Assembly (NCBI GenBank): GCA_002691205.1
Contig: NZHD01000020.1
Coordinates: 28,995 to 92,994, forward strand
DNA: 64,000 nucleotides
Reading direction: 5' to 3'
DNA from: Deltaproteobacteria bacterium
GTDB taxonomy: Bacteria > Myxococcota_A > UBA9160 > UBA4427
Of this stretch, positions 10,312-19,899 are shown one piece after another; within the stretch, counting starts at the first letter, position 1; each line of letters starts with the position of its first letter. The notes beneath the pieces are model-generated. The model was not told the origin of the DNA. It did not search any database and worked only from the letters and a program-made list of their open reading frames with translations. A program made the translations under genes and the position numbers.

Positions 10312-10601
10312 TGGAGCCTCCCTGTTGAGTTTCGAGAGTCCGTTGAAGAAAATGCTTTCACACTGACCTCCAGGGTCGATGCGAATGAGGACGGGACACC
10401 TTGAGGCACACCGAAAACCGAACCTTTATCCGCCACTCGAAGACCGAGAGCCGCGAGAATTCGGCGTTGAGTGTTCAGCCGACAAGGTCGACCGGCTTCC
10501 ACACGATCAATCGTTAACGCAGACAGTCCGGCACGACGGGCGAGTTCCGCTTTACTCAGCATGAGACCCTCTCGATAAAGTCGAACACGGTTCGAAGCCA
10601 A
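10308..10601 (-). CDS. XRE-family helix-turn-helix protein, first gene of the pilMNOPQ operon
   Basis: LSKAELARRAGLSALTIDRVEAGRPCRLNTQRRILAALGL HTH; TTG start after GAGGG; overlaps pilM start by 4 bp. Confidence 0.8.
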   Translation of the reverse strand: MASNRVRLYREGLMLSKAELARRAGLSALTIDRVEAGRPCRLNTQRRILAALGLRVADKGSVFGVPQGVPSSFASTLEVSVKAFSSTDSRNSTGRLQ

Positions 10602-10810
10602 ATTTTCATCCCTCCCCTAGATCTGCGAGTGCCGAACCTCTTGGATCCGACACCGTCTCATCGGCCATATCTTTCAAGGACTTGAGGCAGCCCGATTCCT
10701 GCTAAATTGTGTCCGAGATCACATATTTTGAAGCTCATAGAGGACCAAAGGCGATTCTCTGCGAGTCCAGCCTTAAGCCAGCCCCCCGAGTGATCCGATA
10801 GGCCCAACAT

Positions 10811-10831
10811 GGGACTCGAAAAGGGAGTCCC
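10811..10831. repeat. Inverted repeat GGGACTC-N7-GAGTCCC (candidate operator)
   Basis: Perfect 7-bp arms seen directly, in the divergent intergenic region. Confidence 0.6.
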
Positions 10832-10848
10832 TAAAAGCCTGCTCGCCT

Positions 10849-10863
10849 TCCGTTCCGAACGGA
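10849..10863. repeat. Perfect palindrome TCCGTTC-C-GAACGGA (candidate operator)
   Basis: Perfect 7-bp arms around a single base, 28 bp upstream of the ATG at 10891. Confidence 0.6.
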
Positions 10864-10890
10864 TTGAAGCCAAGTTAAAATGGGGCCAAA

Positions 10891-12249
10891 ATGCAACACT
10901 TTTCACCTTTCCACAGCATTCTAGTCATTGAAAGTGACACGCAGAGAGCCGAATACATGGTCGAGCGACTCGACTCCGTGTCATTCTCAGCGCATACCGT
11001 AGGAACAGCTTCAGACGCCGTTCACGCACTGATGAGGGGCTCATTTGACCTTATTCTCTGCAGCTCACGAGTCCACGGTCTCGAAGGTTTCCCTCTTTTG
11101 CCGCAACTCGTTCGGACTTCGCCAAACGTTCCCATTCTGTTGATCCGCGAGGAAGGCTGCGAAGTCGACGCCGGATTGCTCGCCTACCTCGATGCCGAAA
11201 TTTCCGAGCCCATCGATCAAGCCGAGCTCAACCAAACACTTTCTCGCCTCACAGAAACCATCGTTTTAAAGCGGCGGATGAATACTCTCGAGTCGCAACT
11301 GGCTAAATCTATGGCGACCCCTCCGATCGTAGGATCCTCAGACGCCATGGTGCGCTTGCTTGAAGGTCTTGAAAATGCGGCCTTTGGTGAGAAACCGACC
11401 CTTCTTCAGGGCGAACAAGGAACTCATCGCGAAAGCCTTGCACGGGCACTTCACGATCTTTCCGCTCAGCGGAATAAAACTTTCCTGACGATTCAGTGCA
11501 GGGCTGAAAAATCGAGCCCAAGCACCAATGCCCAATTGACACCCGAAACTTCAACGTTCCAGAAGGAACTTCATGAAGCTGTAAAAACCAGTCAACACGG
11601 AACCATCTATATCTCAAACATTGAACGCTTGTCCCTCAAACAACAAGCTGAACTTTTTGCTGTCATAGACGACAGTTATACCGCCCACGCTTATTCACAC
11701 GAGGCGAACATTGGCCTTCGAATCATCGCTTCCACCAACGTGTCACTGGAAACGAGAATTCAGTCCGGAGATTTCCTAAAAGAGCTCGCCCAATTACTCG
11801 AGCATAACTTTCTCGAAGTCCCTCCTTTGCGCGATCGAGTCGAGGATATTTCTCTGCTCGCAGACCACTGGTGCCAGCATTACTCCAAAGCGCAGGGGCT
11901 AAAACCTCTTAAAATTACCGACGAGGCCATGTCTCACCTCGCCGCCCACTCGTGGCCTGGAAACCTGCGTGAACTTGAAGCAGTCATCCAACTGGCGGTG
12001 AGCCGAGCAAAAAGTGACCTCATCACAATCACCGAAATTCCTCTAGATCTGCTCAAAACCAGCTTCTCTAGAGCAAAATCAGAGAGTGAAAGTTTTGACT
12101 TAAAGGCCACCCGTCAGCAGGCAGAAGCTCAAACGATAAGGCGAGCACTTAGGCAAACAGGCGGAAATCGAACCCATGCAGCAAAGCTGCTCAAAATCAG
12201 TCACCGCGCCCTGCTCTACAAGCTAAAAACATATGGGATACGAGACTAG
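10891..12249 (+). CDS. Degenerate NtrC-family regulator (pseudo-receiver + pseudo-AAA+ + intact Fis-type HTH)
   Basis: Overall NtrC architecture (LEVPPLRDRVEDISLLADHW, SWPGNLRELEAVI, IRRALRQTGGNRTHAAKLLKISHRALLYKLKTYGI), but receiver Asp/Lys, Walker A, Walker B, GAFTGA and Arg-finger motifs are missing or altered. Confidence 0.85.
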   Translation: MQHFSPFHSILVIESDTQRAEYMVERLDSVSFSAHTVGTASDAVHALMRGSFDLILCSSRVHGLEGFPLLPQLVRTSPNVPILLIREEGCEVDAGLLAYLDAEISEPIDQAELNQTLSRLTETIVLKRRMNTLESQLAKSMATPPIVGSSDAMVRLLEGLENAAFGEKPTLLQGEQGTHRESLARALHDLSAQRNKTFLTIQCRAEKSSPSTNAQLTPETSTFQKELHEAVKTSQHGTIYISNIERLSLKQQAELFAVIDDSYTAHAYSHEANIGLRIIASTNVSLETRIQSGDFLKELAQLLEHNFLEVPPLRDRVEDISLLADHWCQHYSKAQGLKPLKITDEAMSHLAAHSWPGNLRELEAVIQLAVSRAKSDLITITEIPLDLLKTSFSRAKSESESFDLKATRQQAEAQTIRRALRQTGGNRTHAAKLLKISHRALLYKLKTYGIRD

Positions 12250-12282
12250 AGCAGCGACCTTTAGAAACGTGACGCCCTGCTT

Positions 12283-13698
12283 TTAGTCTTCAGGAAGGCT
12301 CTCGCCCATCCCTTCAGATTCAGAAGAATCACTGGACCTGGACAACTTCTGGAATCGATAGCGAAAAGACCGAAATGAAATGCCAAGCTGAGCGGCAGCT
12401 CGAGTTTTAACACCTCCACTCTGCCGCAGAGCCTCATCAAGTATCGCTCGCTCATATTCTTGCAGCCTCGCCTCTAACCCTCTGGCTCCTATGGGCCGCG
12501 AGTCAACCGAGAGACTCGGCTGAACCTCCTTCAGCACATCGGGCAGCGAGTCTAAGTCGATCTTGTCGGTTTGAGACAAAGCCATCGCGCGCTCGGTTAT
12601 ATTCTCGAGTTCTCGAACGTTCCCTGGATAGCCGTATGCCATCATTGTCTGCATGGCCGCATCAGAGACTGAGTCGATGTCTCGGTCCATCTCCGCCGCA
12701 TACTTGCGTACAAAGTTTCGAACCAAGAGGGGAATATCTTCCCGGCGCTCTCTCAAGGGCGGAACCTCCACCTCAACCACATTAAGACGATAATAAAGAT
12801 CTCGGCGAAATCGTCCCTCCTCCACTTCCTGAGCCAAATTTCGATTCGTCGCCGAAATCACACGCACATCTAAATCGCGATCCACCGTGTCACCCACGGG
12901 CCGAAGCTTCTTCTCTTGGATCACACGAAGCAGCTTGACCTGTAAAGCTAGAGATAGCTCAGAGACTTCATCAAGAAAAAGAGTGCCTCCCTCAGCCACA
13001 GCAAAAAGCCCCTGCTTTGCTCCATCCGCTCCGGTAAAAGCACCTTTCAAGTGACCAAACAATTCACTCTCAAGTAGATTTTCGGGAATGGCACCGCAAT
13101 TAACGGCCACAAAAGGTCCATTTGCTCGGTTCCCTTCATCATGAATCCCACGCGCCACCAATTCCTTCCCCGTCCCACTCTCACCGGAAACCAAAACTGT
13201 GGTTTTAGTCAAGGCCACCTGGGCCATTAAACGAAAGACAGACTGCATCGCCTCACTGCTTCCCACGAGAGACCTTGAGCGGCTTTGTTTCAACTCTCGC
13301 TTCAACCGCAGATTCTCTGAGGACAGAAGCTTCTTCTCAAGCGCTTTACGAACAACCAGCTTCACTTCATCCACTTTGAATGGCTTGGTAAGATAGTCGT
13401 AGGCGCCTTCCCTCATGGCCGAAATCGCGTTATCAGTGCTCGCAAAGGCCGTAATTACCACCACCATCGCCTTAGGGGCCAACGCCTGTGTATGACGCAT
13501 CACCTCAAGCCCGCTCCCCTCCGGCATCTGCATATCGGTCATCACGAGATCTACATGATCGTTCTCGAGACACGCCACCGCCTTCTGGACTCGGTCGACG
13601 GCCGTTACTCGATAGCCCTCTCTGCGAAAAAGGATTTCTAAGAAGTCACGCATGCTCAATTCGTCATCAACGACAAGAATATGTGGCTTAAGACTCAT
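12283..13698 (-). CDS. pilR: Sigma-54-dependent response regulator PilR
   Basis: Canonical receiver (VVDDE, TDMQMP, YLTKPF), GESGTGKE, GAFTGA, GGTLFLDEV, Fis HTH; coupled to pilS. Confidence 0.93.
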   Translation of the reverse strand: MSLKPHILVVDDELSMRDFLEILFRREGYRVTAVDRVQKAVACLENDHVDLVMTDMQMPEGSGLEVMRHTQALAPKAMVVVITAFASTDNAISAMREGAYDYLTKPFKVDEVKLVVRKALEKKLLSSENLRLKRELKQSRSRSLVGSSEAMQSVFRLMAQVALTKTTVLVSGESGTGKELVARGIHDEGNRANGPFVAVNCGAIPENLLESELFGHLKGAFTGADGAKQGLFAVAEGGTLFLDEVSELSLALQVKLLRVIQEKKLRPVGDTVDRDLDVRVISATNRNLAQEVEEGRFRRDLYYRLNVVEVEVPPLRERREDIPLLVRNFVRKYAAEMDRDIDSVSDAAMQTMMAYGYPGNVRELENITERAMALSQTDKIDLDSLPDVLKEVQPSLSVDSRPIGARGLEARLQEYERAILDEALRQSGGVKTRAAAQLGISFRSFRYRFQKLSRSSDSSESEGMGESLPED

Positions 13699-15260
13699 GC
13701 CGCCTCCTCCACTCCTGGCAGAATGAATCGAAAAACAGTGCCTCGCTCCGTGGCATCCTCAACAACAATAGAGCCTCCATGGGCTTCAACAGCGCGATGA
13801 ACTGTGGACAGGCCTAGTCCGGAGCCTTGGAGCTTGGTCGTAAAAAAGGGCTCAAAAATACGATCTTTCACGGTAGGGTCGACACCTGATCCCGAGTCGC
13901 ACACTTCGACCTCAACCCAATGATGAGGCAGGGTGGAAGGCATCCTCTCTTCAGAATCCAGCGAGAGCCTTTCACCAAAGGGCTGAACATTCGGAAACCT
14001 TTTGCCTTCGCGAACAAAAAAAGCAAGCTGGCCACCTTCCGGCATCGCTTCAATTCCATTCATAGCGAGATTCCAAATCACTTGCTTCAACTGACTACCG
14101 TCTGCCCAAGCGCGAACTTCTCCTCGGACATTAAATTCCAAAGAGATATTGTCCGGACATGACTGTTTAAGAAGGCCCAAGACGTCAGCCAGCAGAACGT
14201 TCAACTCCAACTCTCGGAAAACAGGAGGCATCGGTCGAGAATATTCCAGAAAATCTGTGATCAGCTTGTTTAATCGATCAGTTTCACGAACAACAATTTC
14301 AGAAAGGCGGCCCCCCTCATCCATTTCTTCTCGTATCGCACCACTCGCCAGTAAAAGCTGAATCGAACCGGAGATCGAGGCTAAAGGGTTTCGAACCTCA
14401 TGGGCGATCTTCGCTGCCATTTCACCCACAGCCGCCATACGTTCAGAGTTCCTAAGTTCTTGCTCCATCCGCACCACGTTTGTCACATCCTGAAAAATCA
14501 GGACCCAACCCCGACGTCGACCATCGGAACCAAGAAGCGTCGAAGCCGAAACCCCCAGATGGACGATGTCTCCCGCTTTGGTTTCAAACTCCAACCGAAC
14601 GCGCGTTTTTTTGCGCGTTTGAAAATATCCCAACTCACCCACCACAGAGAGCGCCCCCGGAACGACATCCTCCAAGGGGCACCCCACAGCACTAGAAGCC
14701 GAAATTCCCGTGATTTGCTCCGCTTCAGGATTAAATGAACTGATCCGTCCTTTTCGATCCGTTGTCAGGAGACCACTCATAATGCTGCTCACGGTCTGGT
14801 GATGAAGCTCGCGCGCAAGATCCAAATCTCGCTCACTCTGGTCAAGCGCCTGCCCCTTGAGTCTCAGTGCCGAGTCCATATGCATAGCCATGTGTGCATA
14901 GAGAAAGCTTGTTCCTAGAAGGATATACACAAAACCACAAAAGACACCTAATCCCATTCCCCAGAATACCAACCCACTCACCAGCATCACATCAATCAAT
15001 ATTTGGGCGCGCAGAATAAAATGCCGAGGCCTCAGCCGAACAGAAAACGGACCCGCCACAAGGGCTGAAACACCAAGCAAGGTGACCGTGAGATACAAAG
15101 CTAGGCTTACACTCTTCGAACTCCACAGGTCAATCCCCATGGCAATCGCGAGGCAAAACAGTACAGCTGATACCCTTAAACTAAAAAAAGACACAGATCC
15201 AAAAAGACGAAGACCTGCAGAACGCTCTACCGATGGCGGTTTTGTTTCCGTCATGGTCAT
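13695..15260 (-). CDS. pilS: Membrane PAS sensor histidine kinase PilS
   Basis: N-terminal TM bundle, PAS, KIAHEVRNPLASISGSIQLL H-box, GSGLGLSTVHRAVEAHGG. Confidence 0.92.
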   Translation of the reverse strand: MTMTETKPPSVERSAGLRLFGSVSFFSLRVSAVLFCLAIAMGIDLWSSKSVSLALYLTVTLLGVSALVAGPFSVRLRPRHFILRAQILIDVMLVSGLVFWGMGLGVFCGFVYILLGTSFLYAHMAMHMDSALRLKGQALDQSERDLDLARELHHQTVSSIMSGLLTTDRKGRISSFNPEAEQITGISASSAVGCPLEDVVPGALSVVGELGYFQTRKKTRVRLEFETKAGDIVHLGVSASTLLGSDGRRRGWVLIFQDVTNVVRMEQELRNSERMAAVGEMAAKIAHEVRNPLASISGSIQLLLASGAIREEMDEGGRLSEIVVRETDRLNKLITDFLEYSRPMPPVFRELELNVLLADVLGLLKQSCPDNISLEFNVRGEVRAWADGSQLKQVIWNLAMNGIEAMPEGGQLAFFVREGKRFPNVQPFGERLSLDSEERMPSTLPHHWVEVEVCDSGSGVDPTVKDRIFEPFFTTKLQGSGLGLSTVHRAVEAHGGSIVVEDATERGTVFRFILPGVEEAA

Positions 15261-15281
15261 TCCTTCTTCTCTACTATGCGT

Positions 15282-16496
15282 TCAGTTAATCGAGTCAGCA
15301 ATCGTGAAGATAGGCAGATACATCGCGATCAATATTGTCCCAATGGAGCCTCCCATAAAAACCATCATCAGCGGCTCTAGCATTGAAGTCAAAGCGGCCA
15401 CTGCCGAGTCCACTTCATCATCATAAAAATCTGCAATTTTCGTCAACATGACCTCCATGGATCCTGTTTCCTCACCCACAGCGACCATTTGCACCATCAT
15501 CCCGGGGAAAACGCGAGACTCTTGCAACGGCTCTGCAATCGTCTTTCCCTGAGAAATCGAAAGCCGTGTCGCTTGCAATTCCTCTTCAATGATCACGTTT
15601 CCCGCTGTCTTGGCCACGATGTCCAAGGCATCAAGAATGGGAACGCCACTCGAAATCATTGTCCCGAGAGTCCGGGTGAAGCGCGCAACCGCCACACGTT
15701 TAATGATTGTTCCAAAAATCGGAAGATTGAGCGCCAGCTGATCTGTACGACGACGGAAGCTGAGGACTCTCGATCTCAACTGAGAAAAAGTGGCCACCAG
15801 AGCAAAAACTCCCCCAAGAAGATAATGAACATAGGCCTGGAGCCACTCGCTCAGTTCGATCACCATCTGCGTCGGTCCCGGCAGTTCACCTCCGAAATCG
15901 GCAAACATTTTCTGAAAAACGGGAATCACTTTTACCAAAAGTAGAATAATACACGCGACGGCAATCACACTTACGGTCGTTGGGTAAACCATCGCGCCCT
16001 TAAGCTGCTTCGCAAGTTTATCTTGCTTTTCAAGCTGTATAGCCAAACGGTTCAGAATCGTATCCAAAATTCCGCCGACCTCACCCGCTGCTACAAGATT
16101 TACATAAAGCGAGTCAAACACTTTGGGGTGCTTGCTCAATGCATCAGCAAAAGTGGCCCCTGACTCGACGTCACCCCGAATCGCGACGATCGCCTTCTTA
16201 AAAGTAGGGTTCTCTTGCTGGTCCCCCAGGATATGGAGGCACTGAACGAGCGGAAGCCCCGCATCCACCATGACGGAGAACTGACGTGTAAAAACCACGA
16301 GATCTTTAACGGTGACTTTAGGCTGGAAAAAAGAAAAAAGTTCTCCCAGGTCTTTCGCCTTCTGCTTAACCTTGCCGGGAACAATTCCTTGGGCCCTCAA
16401 TTGGGACATCACTGAATCGAGACTACGACCCTCCATTTCACCTTTTCGAGCGATCCCATCCCGGGTCTTACCTGCCCACACATATACAGCCATCAC
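15282..16496 (-). CDS. pilC: Type IV pilus inner membrane platform protein PilC
   Basis: VFTRQFSVMVDAGLPLVQCL; FTRTLGTMISSGVPILDALDIVAKTAGN; GEETGSMEVMLTKIADFYDDEV. Confidence 0.95.
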   Translation of the reverse strand: MMAVYVWAGKTRDGIARKGEMEGRSLDSVMSQLRAQGIVPGKVKQKAKDLGELFSFFQPKVTVKDLVVFTRQFSVMVDAGLPLVQCLHILGDQQENPTFKKAIVAIRGDVESGATFADALSKHPKVFDSLYVNLVAAGEVGGILDTILNRLAIQLEKQDKLAKQLKGAMVYPTTVSVIAVACIILLLVKVIPVFQKMFADFGGELPGPTQMVIELSEWLQAYVHYLLGGVFALVATFSQLRSRVLSFRRRTDQLALNLPIFGTIIKRVAVARFTRTLGTMISSGVPILDALDIVAKTAGNVIIEEELQATRLSISQGKTIAEPLQESRVFPGMMVQMVAVGEETGSMEVMLTKIADFYDDEVDSAVAALTSMLEPLMMVFMGGSIGTILIAMYLPIFTIADSIN

Positions 16497-16577
16497 GTCA
16501 TCCCATCTTCGGCCGACATTGGCCGCCTATGTCTTTTGAGCACTCGCACCCCCTTCGGGATGATTTTAATAAGCTGA

Positions 16578-17675
16578 TCAAACCCCGACCCTATTGCGCC
16601 CGGGAATAGGAGAACTCGACAGAAGAAGCTTAGATAGCTCTTCCGTGTCTCCGCTCCGACCCTCTGCATCTTCTCGAGTGACTTGATGACTTTGCACGAG
16701 CGAAGCCAATGATTGATTCATTGTTTGCATGCCGAACTTCCCCTGTCCAACTTGCATCGATGAATAAATCTGATGAATTTTATCCTCACGTATAAGATTT
16801 CGGATGGCCGCATTCGGCACCATGACCTCGACACCCAACACTCGGCCTTGACCGTTGGCTCTAGGCAGGAGGGTCTGACTAATCACGCCCTCCAAGACAA
16901 ACGAAAGCTGCTGCCGTATCTGGGATTGCTGATACGGAGGAAAGACATCAACCATCCGATTAATTGTTTGGACAGCCGAATTTGTATGAAGGGTCGCGAA
17001 GGCCAAGTGGCCCGTTTCAGCCACCGTAAGGGCTGCTTCGATTGTTTCCAAGTCCCGAAGCTCGCCAATCAAGCAAACATCAGGATCCTGCCTCAAAATA
17101 TATTTAAGAGCTTCTTTGAAGGAAGCGGTATCAGCACCGATCTCGCGCTGATTAACGACGCAGCCCTTGTGAGAATGTAAGTATTCAATCGGATCCTCAA
17201 TCGTCACAATGTGTTCGTTACGGTCTCTATTAATACGATCAATCACCGTGGCGAGTGTCGTTGACTTGCCCGAACCGGTTGGCCCGGTCACCAAAACCAG
17301 CCCACGAGGTTTTTTTGCCAGATCTTTCACGACAGGCGGCAAGCCCAGTTCGTCAAAGTCTCTAAGCTCAAAAGGAATGGCACGAAACACGCCCGCAACA
17401 TTGCCTCTCTGCTGAAAGACATTCCCCCTAAAACGCGATAATTTTTGAACACTAAATGAAAGGTCGAGTTCGTTGGTCTCTTCAAAACGATGCTTTTGAG
17501 CATCTGTCAAAACTGAATAACACAACTGCCTTGCCTCTTGAGCGGCGATGGGCGGGAGCTTCAAAGGACAAAGCTTTCCGTCCACGCGCAACTGAGGCGG
17601 CGTACCCGTCGTGATATGAAGATCACTTCCGCCCTTGTCCACCATTGCCTTTAGTAATTGATGCATATTGGCCAT
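16578..17675 (-). CDS. pilT: Twitching motility ATPase PilT
   Basis: GGSDLHITTGTPPQLRVDG; GPTGSGKSTTLATVIDRIN; GELRDLETIEAALTVAETGHLAFATLHTNSA; start at MANMHQLL. Confidence 0.95.
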   Translation of the reverse strand: MANMHQLLKAMVDKGGSDLHITTGTPPQLRVDGKLCPLKLPPIAAQEARQLCYSVLTDAQKHRFEETNELDLSFSVQKLSRFRGNVFQQRGNVAGVFRAIPFELRDFDELGLPPVVKDLAKKPRGLVLVTGPTGSGKSTTLATVIDRINRDRNEHIVTIEDPIEYLHSHKGCVVNQREIGADTASFKEALKYILRQDPDVCLIGELRDLETIEAALTVAETGHLAFATLHTNSAVQTINRMVDVFPPYQQSQIRQQLSFVLEGVISQTLLPRANGQGRVLGVEVMVPNAAIRNLIREDKIHQIYSSMQVGQGKFGMQTMNQSLASLVQSHQVTREDAEGRSGDTEELSKLLLSSSPIPGRNRVGV

Positions 17676-17721
17676 CGGAATATGTTCCTCGATTCTTTGA
17701 TCGTTAAGTTCGGGGCTCGTA

Positions 17722-19419
17722 TTAATCGGAAGCAGAGACTCGAAACACTTCACTCAAAGTGGTCGTCTCTTCAAGAAGTTTATTAAGGGCACTTCGCCTC
17801 AACGTCATCATGCCGCTCCGAATGGCTTCTCTCTTAATTTCAGCAGCGGATGCGCCATTAAGTACAAACTCTTTCAGCTCTTCCGTCATCGACATGACTT
17901 CGTAAATTGCGATCCGACCCTTGTAGCCTGTGTCCGAACAGTTACTGCACCCTTTGCCATGTTTTGCCACAAATCCTTGACACTCACTTTCGCTCAAGCC
18001 CGCCGCAATCAGGTCTTCCGCAGAAATCTCCTCATCCACTTCAATGCACTCCGGACAAATCCGACGGGCCAAACGCTGAGCCACAATGCAGTTCACAGCG
18101 GAGGCAACCAGAAAAGGCTCCACTCCCATATTCAACAAACGATTGACCGTTGAAGGCGCGTCATTTGTATGGAGCGTGGAAAGCACCATATGGCCAGTCA
18201 AAGCAGCCTTGACCGCAATCTCAGCTGTCTCAAAATCGCGAACCTCACCTACCATGATAATGTCGGGATCCTGACGAAGAAAAGATCTCAATGCCGTCGC
18301 AAAGTTGAGGCCTATATCTTCATGCATCTGAACTTGATTAATACCAGAGAGATTGAATTCAACTGGATCCTCTGCAGTCGAAAGATTTTCTGAAATTTTA
18401 TTGAGTTCGGTCAACGCTGAATAAAGTGTCGTCGTTTTGCCCGAACCAGTGGGCCCCGTCACAAGGACCATGCCAAAGGGCTGATGGATATTTTTTTTGA
18501 AATCATCAAGCTGTGATACTTCAAAACCAAGCTTAGTCATATCAAGCTGGAGGTTGCTTTTATCCAATAAACGCAACACAATTTTCTCGCCAAAGAGAGT
18601 CGGCAGGACGGAAACACGAAAATCCATCTCTCGACCTCGACCTAATTTCAGTTTTATCCGACCATCCTGAGGGAGGCGCCTTTCAGCAATATCCAACTCG
18701 GACATGATTTTAATTCGAGAGATAATCGCATTTCTGAGCTTAATGGGGGGCTTCATGACTTCATAAAGAACACCATCAATTCGATACCGAACACGAAAAA
18801 CCTTTTCATAAGGTTCCACATGAATATCCGAAGCGGTTTTTTGGATGGCGTCACTCAAAATCAAATTTACGAGCTTCACGACCGGGGCATCCTCAGCTTC
18901 ATTCGTCGCGAGAGCAGGGTCGAAATCATCTTCGTCGGTAATAAAGTCCATACCGGCATCATCAAAACCAGCCATGACCTCTTCCAGCAAATCATCTTGA
19001 CCGTAGTGACGATCCAGAGCACGGCGGATGGCTGCCTCTGAGGCCACGACGGCCTGAATGTTATAACCGGTTAAAAACTTAAGGTCGTCTAGGGCTGAAA
19101 TATTTGAAGGGTCCGAGGTCGCAACAATCAAAGTGGATCCCGCTCGATTTACCGGCATCACATTGTGCTTCTGGCTGACCTCATACGGAATCAGGTCCAG
19201 AACACCGGGATCGATCTCGAACTCATCAAGTTCGATGGATGGGACTCCATACTGCTTGGCCACAAAGCCAGTCAGCTCTCCCTCGTCGAGAAAACCAAGC
19301 TCCGTGATCTGGGCGCCTAGACGCCCCCCCTTCGAAACGGCCTCGGCACGGGCCTTGGACAACTGATCAGCAGACAGGAGGTTCTCTCTGACCAGTAATT
19401 CGCCTATGCGCTCGTTCAC
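17722..19419 (-). CDS. pilB: Type IV pilus extension ATPase PilB
   Basis: GPTGSGKTTTLYSAL; GEVRDFETAEIAVKAALTGHMVLSTLHTNDAPSTVNRL; tetracysteine CPEC...CSNC. Confidence 0.95.
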   Translation of the reverse strand: MNERIGELLVRENLLSADQLSKARAEAVSKGGRLGAQITELGFLDEGELTGFVAKQYGVPSIELDEFEIDPGVLDLIPYEVSQKHNVMPVNRAGSTLIVATSDPSNISALDDLKFLTGYNIQAVVASEAAIRRALDRHYGQDDLLEEVMAGFDDAGMDFITDEDDFDPALATNEAEDAPVVKLVNLILSDAIQKTASDIHVEPYEKVFRVRYRIDGVLYEVMKPPIKLRNAIISRIKIMSELDIAERRLPQDGRIKLKLGRGREMDFRVSVLPTLFGEKIVLRLLDKSNLQLDMTKLGFEVSQLDDFKKNIHQPFGMVLVTGPTGSGKTTTLYSALTELNKISENLSTAEDPVEFNLSGINQVQMHEDIGLNFATALRSFLRQDPDIIMVGEVRDFETAEIAVKAALTGHMVLSTLHTNDAPSTVNRLLNMGVEPFLVASAVNCIVAQRLARRICPECIEVDEEISAEDLIAAGLSESECQGFVAKHGKGCSNCSDTGYKGRIAIYEVMSMTEELKEFVLNGASAAEIKREAIRSGMMTLRRSALNKLLEETTTLSEVFRVSASD

Positions 19420-19520
19420 GACTCCCCTTCCTCATCCTTCGCACTCCTCAATCTCGAGCCGCTACTCGCAAAGGATCGGACATCAAATCCGAGCCAGGCC
19501 GCCAGCAGGGCCTTCAAAAA

Positions 19521-19532
19521 AGAACGCGTTCT
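19521..19532. repeat. 12-bp perfect palindrome AGAACGCGTTCT upstream of pilB
   Basis: Seen directly; about 100 bp upstream of the pilB start. Confidence 0.5.
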
Positions 19533-19899
19533 AGGGGAGTTATCGGTGTCTCTACAGAGAAGCTTTACTCCCTAGACATGAGAAGGTCGTTGGGCCGGAA
19601 TACAACAGGTTTGAAACGACGAGCTCCCTGCAGGGTTACCATCACTTCAAAAAGCACAGGCCTTGAGACTGATGGCCAGCCTCAGGGCGCGATCGGCGAC
19701 GGGCTGCCCCTAGCCGCGCTGAACGCCACTAGAGCCCAAGCAGACGCCCAAAAATCTAGCCTTCCTTAAAAGCTCCAGTCTGATCAAAATTCCGAATAGA
19801 ACAGAGCCCTTCCCGAAAGATCGCCCCCCCTGGACCTGCCCTTCCTCAACGCCTACCCGTCTCGAGCCAGACTCAAAGGCCCTCGATGAAGGAATTGCC

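Noticed and set aside
17377-17393. ATGGCACG-AAAC-ACGCC resembling a sigma-54 promoter
   Set aside because: Inside pilT on the antisense strand with TT->AC in the -12 box; no plausible downstream gene
19578-19769. 63-aa + strand ORF in the ribF-pilB gap
   Set aside because: No SD, no recognisable motif; gap more likely regulatory
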